Shown here: in pieces, positions 8,294 through 16,432 of the stretch | How the letters are laid out: each line of letters begins with the position of its first letter | Position numbering within the stretch: position 1 is the stretch's first letter | Source of the DNA: Desulfobacteraceae bacterium UBA5616 | GTDB taxonomy: Bacteria; Desulfobacterota; Desulfobacteria; Desulfobacterales; UBA5616 | Reading direction: 5' to 3' | Assembly (NCBI GenBank): GCA_002423615.1 | Contig: DIKO01000063.1 | Coordinates: forward strand, 1 to 64,000 | Length of the DNA: 64,000 nt | Program-made: the position numbers and the translations under genes | The notes under the pieces: model-generated | The model's database searches: none | The model's input: only the letters and a program-made list of their open reading frames with translations | What the model was told of the DNA's origin: nothing

Positions 8294-8733
8294 TACGGCG
8301 GTTTACCCTTGGGCCAGTCGGTCAGATCCGAGGACTTGTAAACGTCAAAAATAATATTGGCCAAATCTGCATTCTGCATTAAAAGCCGCATGTCTCCCCT
8401 GATGGACAGGGTGCCGTCGAGTCCTTTTTCAATGGGATCCATCAGACCGGCGGCCATGCTTTCAAACACGGAAGCCGGACCCGTGATTCTGTAATTCAGG
8501 CCTTTCCCGGGGATTTTCTCCGGGAATGCCTTGAGTTCCTTGATTTTCCCATCCACCATATGGACAAAAAAATACTTGAATTCACCCTTGGGGATATAGG
8601 GCGATATACCGTCCCCCTCGATTTCAATGGCCACCCGCCACTCTCCCTTGGGCACTTTTGCGGACAGGTCGTCCTGGCTGTTTGCCAGCTTAAGCATTGC
8701 ATCGTACCATTCGGTTGAAAAAATATCCGGCAT
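8284..8733 (-). CDS. SCP2 sterol-binding domain protein
   Basis: The 149-residue soluble protein fits the SCP-2 sterol-transfer fold. An amphipathic N-terminus is followed by WRVAIEIEG, a strand with FVHMVDGKIKEL, and a helical C-terminus with DGTLSIRGDMRLLMQNADLA. This matches the usual pattern in which substrate carriers end with a ligand-gate helix. SCP2 folds bind long-chain acyl-CoA, sterols or other hydrophobic molecules. It is the first structural gene of the block after the TetR regulator, so it probably presents or buffers the hydrophobic substrate used by the two flavoproteins. Confidence 0.75.
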   Translation of the reverse strand: MPDIFSTEWYDAMLKLANSQDDLSAKVPKGEWRVAIEIEGDGISPYIPKGEFKYFFVHMVDGKIKELKAFPEKIPGKGLNYRITGPASVFESMAAGLMDPIEKGLDGTLSIRGDMRLLMQNADLANIIFDVYKSSDLTDWPKGKPPYEQ

Positions 8734-8830
8734 GTTCTTCTCCTTTTTTTGGGGTTACGAATTCATTCCTGTTCTCGCCCTGTTTTTTTCGGGAAAAGGG
8801 CGATCATGTAGCAAAAGCATATGGTTGAGC

Positions 8831-9484
8831 CTATATTTCGCCATACCCTTTGTATTTTACATTGAGTGCGTTTTCTGTTTTGTCGTTGACGATGCCGTAC
8901 AGGACCAGGTTGACGATCTCCTTGGTCATTTCCCGCTGGGAAATGTTCTTCGGCATCACCAGAATCTGCTTGATGAACATGATGTATATCTGCCATAGCA
9001 AATCCGAGATATAATCCACGTTGAATTCCCTGAAGCGTTTTTCCGCAATCCCCCTGAGAAGGCTCTTGATGATCAATTTCTTCGCGAATTCGTTGACCTC
9101 CAGATATTTCTTCAGGTTTTCCGGCAGGACATTCGTACCCAGAGGGTTGAGAAACAAGTCCTGATCGTTGATCAGTATCGTCCTGAGGGTCTCATCCCGG
9201 ACGATGTAATCAAAACCCGCTTCGGACATGGCGATAATCTGCATCACCACGTCGTCCTGTTTCCGAAGGGCGTCGATCATGGATTTTTCGAATTTACATA
9301 TGGCGTGCAATACGGATTTTTCGTAAAGATCCCGCTTGTTTTTGACGTAAAGGTAGATATTGCTCTGGGTCATGCCCAGTTCCGCGGCGATATCCCTCAT
9401 GGCTGTTTTTTGAAACCCGAATTTGGCAAAAACAACCAGTGCGGTTTCGTAGATCTGTTCCTGGGAATATTGTTTGTTTTTCAT
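8831..9484 (-). CDS. TetR-family transcriptional regulator
   Basis: This 217-residue regulator has the canonical N-terminal helix-turn-helix (residues about 8-52: TAMRDIAAELGMTQSNIYLYVKNK). An all-alpha ligand domain follows and is unlike other neighbours. It lies at the head of the catabolic block on the same strand, about 100 bases before the SCP2 gene. A 39-bp inverted repeat sits 55 bases upstream of its start. It probably represses its own operon, and perhaps the divergent ATPase gene, until a hydrophobic or acyl-CoA ligand binds. The ligand is inferred only from neighbours. Confidence 0.88.
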   Translation of the reverse strand: MKNKQYSQEQIYETALVVFAKFGFQKTAMRDIAAELGMTQSNIYLYVKNKRDLYEKSVLHAICKFEKSMIDALRKQDDVVMQIIAMSEAGFDYIVRDETLRTILINDQDLFLNPLGTNVLPENLKKYLEVNEFAKKLIIKSLLRGIAEKRFREFNVDYISDLLWQIYIMFIKQILVMPKNISQREMTKEIVNLVLYGIVNDKTENALNVKYKGYGEI

Positions 9485-9539
9485 CTGACAAGCACATCCG
9501 AAAGAGAATTTAAAAGAAATGCAAACGGAATGATGGGTT

Positions 9540-9578
9540 AAAGTGAATAAATGAAATAAAATATTATTTATTCACTTT
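9540..9578. promoter_or_regulatory. Inverted-repeat operator, probable TetR-family binding site
   Basis: The arms AAAGTGAATAAAT (9540-9552) and ATTTATTCACTTT (9566-9578) are perfect 13-bp inverted complements around an AT-rich 13-base centre. It lies in the 305-base divergent region 9485-9789 between tetR (minus) and the CooC-like gene (plus). That is the usual place for an autoregulatory TetR operator. A related half-site (ATGAATACTAT, reading the minus strand) occurs near 9636-9648. The rest of the divergent region is AT-rich with no gene visible. Confidence 0.65.
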
Positions 9579-9789
9579 TTATTTGAATTCCTCTTAATTT
9601 GTCAACAGTTTTTTTTATCCTGTCAAAAAGAAAAATAGTATTCATTTCCTGTTACCAAAGCGTTTCAGGATTTATCGGCAGACGGACAAAAAAACCTTCT
9701 GCTTGACCTTCGGGACAATTGCGATTAAAAAAAATGACCGGATTTTGAAAAATACCAACTTCAGCAGAGCCACGGGAGGTTTTTTGTCT

Positions 9790-10584
9790 ATGAAAATCAT
9801 CATCAGCGGAAAAGGGGGCAGTGGTAAAAGCACCATTTCAACCCTTATCGCCAGGTCTCTGGCAGCCCACGGATTCAACGTGTTGCTGGTGGACGCGGAT
9901 GAATCCAATTTCGGTCTCCAGCGATTGCTGGGGGTGGATGCGCCGGTTCACCTGATGGACGACTTCGGCGGCAAGGCGCATTTCAAAAAAAACTGGATGG
10001 GAACCGCCAGCGAAGGCCTTTTTAAAGATCATACCCGAATCAGCGATCTCCCCCAGACCTGTATCGCTCAATCCGGGGACGTCAAACTCCTGATCATCGG
10101 CAAGGTCCATTCCCACGGTGAGGGATGCGCCTGCCCCATGGGCGTCCTGAGCAAATCCATTCTGGCCAAACTCGACGTGATGGAAAATGAGGTTGTGGTG
10201 GTCGACGCCGAGGCCGGGGTCGAACATTTCGGCAGGCGGGTGGACGGCGAATGCGATCTTGTATTAGGCGTCGTCGATCCCTCTTTCGAGTCATTCATGC
10301 TGGCGAAAAAAATGGAGAGTATGGCATACGCCGCAGGGTGTGAAATTTTTTTTATTTTGAACAAAGCGACTCCGGATGTCCTGACGGACATGAAGAGTCA
10401 CATCCCGGCTGATAAAATCATTGCCGTGATCCCCCACAATAACGCCGTCTTCATGGACAGCCTCAAGGGGAACCGCCTTGAAAAAGACCTTCCGGAAATC
10501 GATCCGGTCTGCAAATTGATCAAGGATCGGAAGAACAGGCCGGCGAACAGGGCCAACCTGTTTTCCGTGAAGCCGGGGAAATGA
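9790..10584 (+). CDS. CooC-like MinD-family ATPase
   Basis: This 264-residue P-loop ATPase has the deviant Walker A GKGGSGKST at residues 7-15, VDADESN (switch I/A' region) and VVVDAEAGVEHFG. A CxC motif (Cys113, Cys115 in GCACPMG) matches the metal-binding pair at the dimer interface of CooC, which inserts nickel into CO dehydrogenase. ATG at 9790 follows GGGAGG. No CO dehydrogenase gene is in the window. It diverges from the TetR gene and may share its operator. It could mature a CODH elsewhere or serve a different metalloenzyme. The family call is firm. The client is unknown. Confidence 0.75.
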   Translation: MKIIISGKGGSGKSTISTLIARSLAAHGFNVLLVDADESNFGLQRLLGVDAPVHLMDDFGGKAHFKKNWMGTASEGLFKDHTRISDLPQTCIAQSGDVKLLIIGKVHSHGEGCACPMGVLSKSILAKLDVMENEVVVVDAEAGVEHFGRRVDGECDLVLGVVDPSFESFMLAKKMESMAYAAGCEIFFILNKATPDVLTDMKSHIPADKIIAVIPHNNAVFMDSLKGNRLEKDLPEIDPVCKLIKDRKNRPANRANLFSVKPGK

Positions 10585-10613
10585 CCCGACGTCGGAAACC
10601 CGTTCAATTCGGA

Positions 10614-11648
10614 TTACGCGGGCCTTTTCACGAGCCGGGATGCCGGAACGATTTTCACCCGCTTCTTTAAATCCGGCAGCGTTTCCCTTAAGACCCGGTA
10701 GGTAACCTCATGCGGGTGAGCAATGCCGATGGCTGACCCGTGCTTTTCGGCGATACGTATCAACAGGTTAATTTGATTTCTGACAAATTCTTTGGTTTGC
10801 ACATGGTCTAGAAATACATCCCGCTCCCCGAATGGGACCTGGAAGAGACGGGCCGAAGACCGTCCGGTACTGTCAGGATCGGTTTTACTGTCAATAAAAT
10901 AGAGCCCTCTTTTCTTAAGAACGGAAAACACCTGGTTCATCTGGGTGGAACTTGCGGTCATCTTCGATCCCATATGGTTGTTCACCCCTTTGATGTAAGG
11001 AAGATCCTCCAGATTTAATTCAAGCTGGCCGACCAGCTCATCAGGCGACATCCTGGTCAATAACGCGCCGGGTCCGGGATTCACCCTCGGGTATTCCTTC
11101 GGTTCCATGGGAAGGTGGAGCATGATTTCACTTCCCCTGTCAACGGCAAGGCGGGACAACGACGTCTGAAAAGGACTACGGGGAAGTATGGAAAATGTCA
11201 GGGATGTATCCAGTTTTATGAGCTTTTCGCAAAGTTCCCGGTCATACCCGATATCATCGATGATAATGGAAATTTCCGGAAGCGCTTTGATGGGAACAGG
11301 TTCGGGCACGGGAACCGGCACGGCCCTGGGCAAAGGCTTTGGCTTGGGAACGGGGACCGATTTGGGGAGGGGTCTTGGAGAAGGAACGGCCTTTTCCCGG
11401 GGATAAATTTCATAGGTTGGAATTTTTATCGGTTTTTTCTGAACTTCGGCCACCGGTGGCTTCGCCGGTATTTTGGACGGATGTTGGCGGATCAAATGGC
11501 GGACCGCCAGACCGGCGGCCGCCACGATGATGATCAGTGCCAGAAATCCAAAAGAGGCTTTGATAAGCTGCTGTTTTATGCTTTTCGCTTTTTTCCCGGT
11601 CTTTTTCTTGGTGCCCTTTTTTTTTGCAACCTTTTTTTTTATCGTCAT
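10614..11648 (-). CDS. Divergent polysaccharide deacetylase family protein (YibQ/DUF610 type)
   Basis: The 344-residue protein has a Lys-rich cytoplasmic N-terminus (residues 1-27), one membrane helix (about 30-48) and a Pro-rich linker (about 60-125). The NodB-like TIM-barrel domain starts at EISIIIDDIGYDRE. Conserved parts include LTFSILPRSPF, EIMLHLPMEP, NNHMGSKMT and the terminal IGIAHPHEVT. The family is thought to act on periplasmic polysaccharide or peptidoglycan, often beside envC/ctpA genes as here. It is the last gene of the minus-strand ftsEX-envC-ctpA series, 22 bases after the protease gene. Confidence 0.85.
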   Translation of the reverse strand: MTIKKKVAKKKGTKKKTGKKAKSIKQQLIKASFGFLALIIIVAAAGLAVRHLIRQHPSKIPAKPPVAEVQKKPIKIPTYEIYPREKAVPSPRPLPKSVPVPKPKPLPRAVPVPVPEPVPIKALPEISIIIDDIGYDRELCEKLIKLDTSLTFSILPRSPFQTSLSRLAVDRGSEIMLHLPMEPKEYPRVNPGPGALLTRMSPDELVGQLELNLEDLPYIKGVNNHMGSKMTASSTQMNQVFSVLKKRGLYFIDSKTDPDSTGRSSARLFQVPFGERDVFLDHVQTKEFVRNQINLLIRIAEKHGSAIGIAHPHEVTYRVLRETLPDLKKRVKIVPASRLVKRPA

Positions 11649-11670
11649 TGCCGTTTCTGCACGAATCTTA

Positions 11671-13071
11671 CTACTTTATAACGGTTATCCCTTTAAATAT
11701 GTCATAGGAGATGAGAATTTCAAGTGCCCGCATAATCTGATTATCCGACTGGAGTTGCTCCTCTCCAAGGGTCCCGAATCGATTTTCTCCCCCCCGGATT
11801 TTGGGCATTCCCTCTTTTTTGTCGTCTTTAACTTCCCGGGGCTCTTTTCCTTCATCTTCCGGGGCAGCTGCTCCAGCATCCTTATTGACCGGTTCCGCGT
11901 CAAGATGATTTAACAAGTCTTTTTCCTTAATGATCTGATCCTGACTCTTTTCCGCCTCGGCTTCATTCGCCGCCTGGTATTTTAATTCAATATCCGGTTC
12001 AATGCCTTTGGCCTGGATAGATCTGCCGCTGGGGGTGTAATATCGTGCGATGGTGAGTTTGAGCCCGTAACCCTCTCGCAAATTCTCAACGGATTGAACA
12101 GAGCCCTTGCCGAAAGAGGTAGTCCCCAGGATCAGTGCCCGTTTATGATCCTGGAGGGCGCCGGCCACGATCTCCGAAGCACTTGCACTGCCGCCGTTGA
12201 TCAGTGCGACAACAGGGTAATCCCGTTTAACCTGGTCGGCACGGGCGCGATATTCTTTTTCGTTTTTTGTATCCCTTCCCTTGATGGTCAGAATGGTCCC
12301 TTCGTCCAGAAACAGATCACAGACATCAATGGCCTGGTTTAAAAGACCCCCGGGATTGTCCCGCAGATCGAGCACAAGCCCCTTCAGGGGTGCATCGCCG
12401 TTTTCCATTTCGGTAAGGGCAATCTTAAGATCCCGTACGGTATTCTCCTGAAAGTTGGTCACCCAGACATACCCATACCCCGGCTTCAGCAATTTTGATT
12501 TAACACTTTCAATGGGGATGATATCTCTTACGATGTTAAACTCCAAAGGTTCGCTTTCTCCTTCGCGAATAATGGTAATAACAACGCTGGTTCCCTTGGG
12601 ACCCCTCATCTTTTTGACGGCGTCTCTCAAGTCTCTTGTCGGCTCGCCGTCCGCTTTGATGATTTTATCTCCGGCTTTGACACCCGCCTTATAAGCCGGG
12701 GTTCCTTCAATGGGCGCCACTACGGTGACAAATCCGTCCCGCATGGAAATGCTGATGCCGATCCCGGTAAATTCACCCTGGGTGTCCACCTGTAAATCCT
12801 CCAGGGCCTCAGGAGGCAACAGAGAAGAATGGGGATCAAGACCGTGGACCATTCCCTGAATGGCGTTTTCGATGAGCACCTTGGGATCAACCGGATCGAC
12901 GTATAGTCTTTGAACGATATCCAGAACATCGCTGAACAGTTTCAGCCCTTTGTATGTTTCTTCGTTGCCGGCGGAGAGGTCCTTGTAGAATCCGGCCCCG
13001 ATGGTCCAAAAAACAACGGCAATTCCCAGCACTACCCACAATCTGATATATCGGTTTTCTTTTTTGATCAT
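11671..13071 (-). CDS. ctpA: C-terminal processing peptidase, S41 family (CtpA/Prc type)
   Basis: This periplasmic serine protease has an N-terminal membrane anchor/signal (residues about 10-27). A PDZ domain follows (about 105-190, with GDKIIKADGEPT), then the S41 catalytic domain. The catalytic serine lies in NGGSASASEIVAGALQD and the general-base lysine in TSFGKGSVQS. The C-terminus is a long charged tail. ATG at 13071 follows AAGGAGCG; a reading from 13152 would overlap the envC-like gene. Such proteases trim or degrade envelope proteins and peptidoglycan hydrolases, which fits the neighbouring EnvC-like activator. Confidence 0.9.
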   Translation of the reverse strand: MIKKENRYIRLWVVLGIAVVFWTIGAGFYKDLSAGNEETYKGLKLFSDVLDIVQRLYVDPVDPKVLIENAIQGMVHGLDPHSSLLPPEALEDLQVDTQGEFTGIGISISMRDGFVTVVAPIEGTPAYKAGVKAGDKIIKADGEPTRDLRDAVKKMRGPKGTSVVITIIREGESEPLEFNIVRDIIPIESVKSKLLKPGYGYVWVTNFQENTVRDLKIALTEMENGDAPLKGLVLDLRDNPGGLLNQAIDVCDLFLDEGTILTIKGRDTKNEKEYRARADQVKRDYPVVALINGGSASASEIVAGALQDHKRALILGTTSFGKGSVQSVENLREGYGLKLTIARYYTPSGRSIQAKGIEPDIELKYQAANEAEAEKSQDQIIKEKDLLNHLDAEPVNKDAGAAAPEDEGKEPREVKDDKKEGMPKIRGGENRFGTLGEEQLQSDNQIMRALEILISYDIFKGITVIK

Positions 13072-13133
13072 ATAATCGCTCCTTGTCTGCTCAACAGACC
13101 GGGCCGGAAAAATAAACTTTGTTTGTTTCCGGG

Positions 13134-14582
13134 CTAACTTCTTTTTATCCATTTTAATGGATCCAGGGGTTTTCCGTGATGGCGGATTTCAAAATATAGC
13201 TTCGGTCCTGCGATGGATCCTGAATCTCCGACTGTGGCGATGGTTTCCCCGGCCTTGACCTCGGCGCCCTTGGACTTAAACAATTCTTCGACATTCCCGT
13301 AAACCGTGTAGTAGTGTTCCCCATGATCGATGATCAGCATGTTACCGTAGCCTTTAAACCAATCGGCAAAAAGAACCCTGCCGGGGTATACGGCCTGAAC
13401 GGGCTCTCCCCTGTTGCTTCTGATGTCGATGCCGCTTCTGAAATTCACCACGTTGTATTTCGGGTTGGTAAACGGGCCGAAAAGAGAGATTACTTTACCT
13501 TTGACCGGCATATTTAGCAACCCCTTTAACCTGGAAAAAGACGCCCCGGCAGTTTTTGGCGCGGGTTGCGTTTTTTCAGCGGCCTTGGGTTTGGTCAGTT
13601 CACGGGCATAGGATTTTATTTTGGCGTCCAGGGCTTCCTGGGCTTCCTTTAAAGATTCGATAACGGCCAATTCAAGGTCCCGTTGACTTCGGACATAACC
13701 CAGCAGATTCGACCGTTTGTTCTTTTCGGCATCGGCGATTCTCATCTGTTGAGAAAGTTCCGCCATCAGGGATGATTTTTCGTTCTTCTGTTTCCTGCGT
13801 TTCTCCAGCAGCGCATCCAGTCGTTCCCTATCCTCTGCGTAATTTTTCAGTATTTTCGCATCATAGGCCAGAATCTGCTGAAAATACGCATTCCTCTTGA
13901 AGAGATCATAAAGAGATTCCGCCGATGTCAGGACCTGGGGCAATCCGCCGGCCTTGTTGAGTTTGTAAAGGGCAATCAGCCGGCTGCCGGCATATTTCCT
14001 GTAAACCCCGATTTCCTTTTGAATATTATCCACCTGCCCTGATGTCTCGTTGATATCCTTATCCAATTCCACCAACGCTCTTTCCAGGCCGGCTGCTTTT
14101 CTTCTGACAATGGCCAGCACCTGATCGATTTCGTTCAACCCGTTAACGATGGTCCTCTCCTTTTCGGTGAGGGTACTGATTCTGGCCATTGTTTTGTCCA
14201 TTTTAGTATCAATTGCAGTGGATTCTTTCATAAGCCCGCCCAGTCCGGGTCCTTTCCCGACGCCGTCCTTATTTATATCTCCTCCGTTCTTCACAAGAGA
14301 AATAAATTTTTTATCATGACGGACATACCCGGTCTGATTTCCGGAAATCCCTTTAATCCAGCCGTCCCGGATACTCAGCACCAGAATCCGGTCGCCTTTC
14401 TTCAGAGTGGTCAACGGCTTGTCTTCCAGGTTCGGCCGGGGCCGAAAGTTCAAATTATCCACATTCACGACGCCCAACAGGCCGCCCTCCTCTGCCAGGG
14501 AAGAAGGCGGCAGCGCCATGACCGCCGGAATCAATAAAGAGGCGGTTATTGTTTTAAAAATTGTTTTAACGACAGATAACAC
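13134..14582 (-). CDS. envC: EnvC-like murein hydrolase activator with N-terminal SH3 domain
   Basis: The protein has a signal peptide (KTIFKTITASLLIPAVMA...), a bacterial SH3 domain (about residues 35-95) and a long coiled coil (about 120-330). A C-terminal LytM/M23 domain follows. The zinc site looks degenerate: the His of the usual HxGxD is Arg (RSGIDI), and YGH is replaced by YGN. That matches E. coli EnvC, which activates amidases and does not cut murein itself. It follows ftsEX, whose loop controls EnvC. The start is uncertain: TTG 14609, GTG 14591 or GTG 14582 all overlap ftsX. The SH3 domain is absent from E. coli EnvC. Confidence 0.8.
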   Translation of the reverse strand: MLSVVKTIFKTITASLLIPAVMALPPSSLAEEGGLLGVVNVDNLNFRPRPNLEDKPLTTLKKGDRILVLSIRDGWIKGISGNQTGYVRHDKKFISLVKNGGDINKDGVGKGPGLGGLMKESTAIDTKMDKTMARISTLTEKERTIVNGLNEIDQVLAIVRRKAAGLERALVELDKDINETSGQVDNIQKEIGVYRKYAGSRLIALYKLNKAGGLPQVLTSAESLYDLFKRNAYFQQILAYDAKILKNYAEDRERLDALLEKRRKQKNEKSSLMAELSQQMRIADAEKNKRSNLLGYVRSQRDLELAVIESLKEAQEALDAKIKSYARELTKPKAAEKTQPAPKTAGASFSRLKGLLNMPVKGKVISLFGPFTNPKYNVVNFRSGIDIRSNRGEPVQAVYPGRVLFADWFKGYGNMLIIDHGEHYYTVYGNVEELFKSKGAEVKAGETIATVGDSGSIAGPKLYFEIRHHGKPLDPLKWIKRS

Positions 14583-15424
14583 CCCAACCACCCCACAAGA
14601 ATGCTGCAAAGAAAAATTTCCAGGGTCATCTCCGGAGGGAAAAACCGGATGTGGAAAAAACCCGATGAAATCCCCTGAACCATGTTGGAGGATACCACCG
14701 CGTATCCGATATATGATGCAACAATGCCGATACCCCCCCCTGTCGCGCCGAGAATAATACCTTCAAGGTAAAAGGGAATTTTGATAAATCGATCCGTAGC
14801 GCCTACAAACCGCATAATTTCGATTTCTTCCCGCCTGGAATAAAGGACCAGCCGGATGGTATTTCCGATGATGAACACCGATGCCATGAAAAAAAGCCCG
14901 CCGATACCAACCGCGGCAAATCGAAAAATATTGAAGATATTGATAAACCGCTTCAGCCAGACCTGCCCGTATTCCACTTCATCGACCTTTGGAAGCGATC
15001 CGATGGTTTTGGCCAGGGTATCAATTTCTTGAGAGTCCCTCAGTTCCGGTATAAGGCTTATTTCAAAGGCGTCCGGCAATGGATTTTCCTCAAGGTTTCC
15101 CAGGAGGGAGGCCTGGCCTTTCATTTTTTCCTTTAAAAACTCCATGGCTGCGTCCCTGGAGATGAAGTCGACAGTTTTAACCCCCTTCATTTCCCGGATT
15201 CCGGTCTCCATGTCCAATAGTTTTTCACCTGAAACCCCCGGCTTCAGGTAGGCCATGATTCTGATGCCGTCCTTCCAGGCGTTCACAATATCGTTGGCAT
15301 TCAATACAAACAAACCAAAAGCGCTGATGATCAGAACGGACAAGGAAATGGTGATCACGGCAACGGCATTCAAGTACACGTTTTTAAATATGTCCTTAAC
15401 AGCCCGCCTCGCATATGGGGTCAT
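14546..15424 (-). CDS. ftsX: Cell division protein FtsX
   Basis: This 292-residue permease-like subunit has a membrane helix at residues about 20-44. A large periplasmic loop (about 45-165) carries the PFAM FtsX-ECD pattern (GVKTVDFISRDAAMEFLKEKM). Three further helices follow. The cytoplasmic REEIEIMRFVGATDRFI motif typical of FtsX is present. It overlaps ftsE by four bases (ATGA) and the downstream envC-like gene by several codons. FtsX transmits ATP-driven conformational change from FtsE to the periplasmic EnvC-like activator at the septum. Confidence 0.93.
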   Translation of the reverse strand: MTPYARRAVKDIFKNVYLNAVAVITISLSVLIISAFGLFVLNANDIVNAWKDGIRIMAYLKPGVSGEKLLDMETGIREMKGVKTVDFISRDAAMEFLKEKMKGQASLLGNLEENPLPDAFEISLIPELRDSQEIDTLAKTIGSLPKVDEVEYGQVWLKRFINIFNIFRFAAVGIGGLFFMASVFIIGNTIRLVLYSRREEIEIMRFVGATDRFIKIPFYLEGIILGATGGGIGIVASYIGYAVVSSNMVQGISSGFFHIRFFPPEMTLEIFLCSILVGWLGCYLSLKQFLKQ

Positions 15425-16131
15425 TGGGATTGTTCCTGAAGATGGTCGGAAATTAATCTGCCGTTTTCAAGGCGAATGATTCTTGCGTTGATGTCCCGGA
15501 ACAGGTTTTCATTATGGGTCGCCACAATAACCGTGGCGCCCCGTAAATGGATTTTTTTGAGCAGGTCCATGATCATCGTGGCCGAAACGCTGTCCAGATT
15601 TCCCGTGGGTTCATCGGCAAGAATGATTTTCGGGTCCCCCACAACGGCTCTGGCAACAGCGACCCTTTGTTGTTCGCCTCCGGAAAGGGTGGGAGGATAA
15701 ACATTTTCCTTGTTTTCCAGCCCGACGCTCCTCAAGAGACTGTTCACTTTTTTTTGGGCCATTTTATCGATTTTCCCCTTTGCTTCCAGGACCAGCATCA
15801 CATTTTCGAATACCGTTTTGGTGGGAATCAGCTTGAAGTCTTGAAATATAATCCCGAATTCCCGCCTGAGAAAAGGAATTTTTTTCCGGCGGATTCGTGA
15901 CAGGTTTATTTTTTCAATAAGGATCTGACCTTCGGACAGAGGTTCACCCAGGTAAAGCAGTTTGAGCAGGGTGGATTTGCCGGCCCCACTGGGCCCGCAG
16001 ACGAATACAAACTGATTTCTCAGAATATCCAGGGTAATATCAACCACCGCAGCCTTGTTTGAAAACTGCTTACAGACATGAAATAATTGAATAATAGTTG
16101 AAGCTGCGCTTACTGATCCCATTTTTTTCAT
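15421..16131 (-). CDS. ftsE: Cell division ATP-binding protein FtsE
   Basis: This ABC ATPase has Walker A GPSGAGKST, Q-loop, the signature LSGGEQQRVAVARA and Walker B ILADEPTGNLD, plus the FtsE-typical VFENVMLVLEAKG region. It overlaps ftsX by four bases. The ATG at 16131 follows AGGA by eight bases and is chosen here. Upstream alternatives at 16155 (ATG) and 16158 (GTG) have a poor ribosome site. The short N-terminal extension before IIQLFHV is longer than in E. coli FtsE. FtsE drives FtsX/EnvC control of septal amidases. Confidence 0.92.
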   Translation of the reverse strand: MKKMGSVSAASTIIQLFHVCKQFSNKAAVVDITLDILRNQFVFVCGPSGAGKSTLLKLLYLGEPLSEGQILIEKINLSRIRRKKIPFLRREFGIIFQDFKLIPTKTVFENVMLVLEAKGKIDKMAQKKVNSLLRSVGLENKENVYPPTLSGGEQQRVAVARAVVGDPKIILADEPTGNLDSVSATMIMDLLKKIHLRGATVIVATHNENLFRDINARIIRLENGRLISDHLQEQSQ

Positions 16132-16250
16132 AGAAGAGATCCTGCCGTCCGACATCACCTCAATTGTTCAAGAATGTCTCCCACTCCCGGGAATCTTCCA
16201 TCTCCGGAATTTCATAAGGCATACCCGAAGTTGAAAACTGGGGATTGGGA

Positions 16251-16279
16251 TTGACCAATATATTTATAATTGATATTCA
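16251..16279 (+). promoter_or_regulatory. Predicted sigma-70 promoter of pyrE
   Basis: TTGACC at 16251-16256 and TATTCA at 16274-16279 are separated by 17 bases. Transcription would begin near 16286 and give a leader of about 147 bases before the pyrE start. That leader contains the hairpin at 16323-16379. Confidence 0.5.
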
Positions 16280-16297
16280 AATATTCGGTTTTAGGGA

Positions 16298-16381
16298 ATG
16301 CCGCAACCGGTTTTTCTTAACCAAAAGCCTCCGCTGAACCCTTTTTACAGGCTTCTTCCAATATCAGTGGAGGCTTTTTAA
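16298..16381 (+). other. Possible 27-codon pyrE leader peptide overlapping the attenuator
   Basis: An open frame begins MPQPVFLNQK and ends ISVEAF. Its TAA (16379) falls in the U-run of the terminator hairpin. Its geometry resembles the translation-coupled leader of E. coli pyrBI, where ribosome position decides terminator folding. The only start is an ATG with GGGA directly adjacent, so initiation would be weak. The frame may exist by chance. Confidence 0.3.
16323..16379 (+). terminator. Intrinsic terminator / attenuator in the pyrE leader
   Basis: A 15-bp stem pairs AAAAGCCTCCGCTGA (16323-16337) with TCAGTGGAGGCTTTT (16364-16378). It has one G-U pair, a 26-base loop and a following T. It lies about 37 bases after the predicted start and 53 bases before pyrE. 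No gene reads into it, so it is best explained as an attenuator, or as the end of an unannotated small RNA. A small upstream hairpin (GGTT-TTTCTT-AACC, 16308-16321) with a U-run could be a pause site. Confidence 0.55.
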
Positions 16382-16432
16382 TAACCAATCGCCTTTTTAA
16401 AATCAACTTTTTATTAAATGGAGCGTTTCCCG

